64,000 nt of DNA from Limimaricola hongkongensis DSM 17492 (GTDB taxonomy: Bacteria > Pseudomonadota > Alphaproteobacteria > Rhodobacterales > Rhodobacteraceae), in the NCBI RefSeq assembly GCF_000600975.2, contig NZ_KK088652.1, forward strand, positions 396,233 to 460,232. Reading direction: 5' to 3'. Position numbers and translations under genes: made by a program. This document shows, one piece after another, positions 62,931-64,000 of the stretch (position 1 is the stretch's first letter; each line of letters starts with the position of its first letter). Under the pieces are notes generated by a model. It searched no databases. It was not told the DNA's origin and saw only the letters and a program-made list of their open reading frames with translations.

Positions 62931-63583
62931 GTCAGCACGAAACGATCGGCGAACATCACGCCGATATCGGGAAGATCGACCTGCTCGAACGGATCGGACG
63001 TCGCGTCGATCGCGGCAAGGCGGTCGGCATATTCCGCCTCGGCCGCGCCGTAATCGACCGCTTCGCGGTCGAGCGTGCAGCCCGTCCGGCCGGAAATGGC
63101 CGGGGCGACCGGCACATCATAGGCGACGAAATAGCTCGGATCATAGGCGCGCGCGATCACCGCGCCGTCGGTCATGTCGAGCGGCGCGGCAAGCGGGCGG
63201 ACATGCGAGGTGACGACCCGCCCCTGCTCGAACCGGGCCCGGTGCATCACGGGCCCGTCCAGAACCACCGCTTCCCCTCCCTGCTCGAGATCGAAATCGC
63301 CCGGAAAACCCGCGGCCCAATCGACATCGTGCCCGGCATAGGCGTCGAGAGCCGCCTGCTCGGGCGTCCCATCGCCATCATTGTCGAGCCCGTTCTCCTC
63401 GATCAGCATCAGCGAATAGAATTCGTCATAGGCCCAGTCGATCCGAACCGCCGAAAGCTGGCCCTTTGCATCGAAGAGCAGCTCGAAGCCGGCATCGACG
63501 AACACGTGCGGATGGGCGCGGACCGCCGCACCCGCGCATGCGACCGAGAAGACAAGGCTGGAAAGAAGAGCGCGCATGATCAT
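62912..63583 (-). CDS. DUF1007 family periplasmic protein
   Basis: A 223-aa exported protein. Signal peptide LLSSLVFSVACAGAAVRA is followed at once by HPHVFVDAGFELLFDAKG, the family hallmark HPHV, whose His residues probably bind a divalent metal at the mature N-terminus. IDWAYDEFYSLML and DPSYFVAYD are also typical. It is thought to deliver metal to, or receive it from, the NicO transporter encoded in overlap downstream. Start ATG 63583 or 63577. Confidence 0.88.
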   Translation of the reverse strand: MIMRALLSSLVFSVACAGAAVRAHPHVFVDAGFELLFDAKGQLSAVRIDWAYDEFYSLMLIEENGLDNDGDGTPEQAALDAYAGHDVDWAAGFPGDFDLEQGGEAVVLDGPVMHRARFEQGRVVTSHVRPLAAPLDMTDGAVIARAYDPSYFVAYDVPVAPAISGRTGCTLDREAVDYGAAEAEYADRLAAIDATSDPFEQVDLPDIGVMFADRFVLTCAPFS

Positions 63584-63670
63584 GGCCGCAATTAGGAGCA
63601 AGCCGACCGCGCCGGCAAGGCCGGAGTGTGGGATGCGCCGATTCATGCCAACGCACCAGCCGCCGCGTTC

Positions 63671-63813
63671 GGTTCTGGGGAGCAGGATTTGAACCTGCGC
63701 CCGGACTGCCGCCCGCCACGGCCTGAACCGCTCCCCCGGAGCGTTTCCGAGACGGCCTTGGCCCTTCAGGTTCTGCGCCTGACGGGCGGTCTTCATCTAT
63801 GCCTGGGGAAATC
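63671..63813 (-). repeat. Tandem tRNA-fMet-like unit 1 (most degenerate)
   Basis: On the minus strand the unit has an anticodon-arm-like hairpin (TCAGG-CGCAGAA-CCTGA, within 63766-63782), a long extra hairpin, then a T-arm (GCAGGTTCAAATCCTGC) and TCCCCAGAACC. The CAT anticodon of fMet is lost and the CCA end is altered. There is no acceptor 5' strand or D-arm, so this is not a working tRNA. Confidence 0.75.
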
Positions 63814-63954
63814 TGGTTGCGGGAGCAGGATTTAAACCTGCGCCGGGGCTCCGCCCGTCGAGACCTGAAACGCTCCACTGGAGCGTTTCCGAGACGGCCT
63901 CGACCCTTCAGGTTATGAGCCTGACCGGCGGTCTTCATCGATGCTTGGGAAATC
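63814..63954 (-). repeat. Tandem tRNA-fMet-like unit 2
   Basis: On the minus strand: TCAGG-CTCATAA-CCTGA (63908-63924), the anticodon arm of initiator tRNA-Met with anticodon CAT, then about 60 bases forming a two-step hairpin, then the T-arm GCAGGTTTAAATCCTGC and TCCCGCAACCA with encoded CCA (63814-63841). The 5' half of a tRNA is missing and the T-loop has one change from consensus. Confidence 0.8.
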
Positions 63955-64000
63955 TGGTTGCGGGAGCAGGATTTGAACCTGCGCCGGGGCTCCGCCCGTC
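63955..64000 (-). repeat. Tandem tRNA-fMet-like unit 3, cut by the window edge
   Basis: On the minus strand: GACGGGCGGAGCCCC from the extra hairpin, then the T-arm GCAGGTTCAAATCCTGC and TCCCGCAACCA (63955-63982). It begins 141 bases from unit 2. The rest of the unit lies beyond the window. Confidence 0.78.

Noticed and set aside
63426..63938. Protein-coding frames over the right-edge repeats
   Set aside because: Their sequence is simply a translation of the tRNA-like repeats, periodic every ~47 codons, with no coding signal.
63671..64000. Functional tRNA genes at the right edge
   Set aside because: T-arms and an anticodon arm are present, but no D-arm or 5' acceptor strand, so no cloverleaf can form from the bases visible.
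1..64000. CRISPR arrays, insertion sequences, prophage genes
   Set aside because: No regularly spaced direct repeats with unique spacers, no transposase or phage structural motif was seen on either strand.

Overview
The window is GC-rich (roughly 70 percent), dense, and reads as chromosomal DNA of an alphaproteobacterium of the Rhodobacterales (Paracoccaceae/Roseobacteraceae type). Support: a 48-aa aa3-type cytochrome oxidase subunit IV, DUF4175/TIGR02302 and DUF6173 proteins, an MJ0042-type zinc-ribbon protein beside ftsE-ftsX, the etf-QO / TPR / ispE / polyprenyl synthase block, and a PHB pair (phbA, phbB). I do not assign a genus.

Layout. 1-7998: end of lysA, a TIGR02302 membrane protein with two apparent frameshifts, the zinc-ribbon protein (minus), then ftsE-ftsX-plsC-PPOX joined by 3-4 base stop/start overlaps. 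8060-13244: accA, small respiratory and lipoprotein genes, mobA-GNAT, a membrane protein and greA. 13475-20118: etf-QO, TPR protein, ispE, polyprenyl synthase, DUF2007, trmN6-like methyltransferase, YdcH-like protein. 20381-25498 (minus): pgsA-moaD-moaE-EAL protein-phbA-patatin-phbB. 25563-32282 (mostly minus): ABC transporter, S49 peptidase, an unannotated 59-aa gene, Na/Ca antiporter, SDR, a heavily structured 266-bp gap, and uvrC.

32350-59037 is the most interesting region: a complete Wzx/Wzy-type polysaccharide locus (priming sugar transferase, polymerase, flippase, several glycosyltransferases, nucleotide-sugar type enzymes, Wzz, a CpsD-like ATPase, a secreted glycoside-hydrolase-like protein). 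Inside it, in the same orientation and partly overlapping, lie a 6.3-kb single-module polyketide synthase, a glycosyltransferase, a 4.5-kb NRPS and a 4'-phosphopantetheinyl transferase. The NRPS is built as formyltransferase - adenylation domain split by a luciferase-like monooxygenase - carrier protein. The PKS is KS-AT-KR-DH-ACP-TE. Together they look like a two-module assembly line that starts from a (possibly formylated and oxidised) amino acid, extends it once with malonate-type chemistry, and releases it by a thioesterase. Its position suggests a polysaccharide decorated with, or anchored by, a peptide-polyketide acyl group; that link is inference.

59645-63583: a DUF2256 protein, a LysR regulator divergent from an SbtA-type permease with a repeated operator-like motif between them, and a NicO metal exporter paired with a DUF1007 periplasmic protein. 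The right edge (63671-64000) holds three tandem units of about 141 bp, each with the anticodon arm and/or T-arm and CCA end of an initiator tRNA-Met but no 5' half, with a long extra hairpin whose stem shows compensating base changes between units. This suggests the window ends near an rRNA/tRNA-fMet locus lying to the right.
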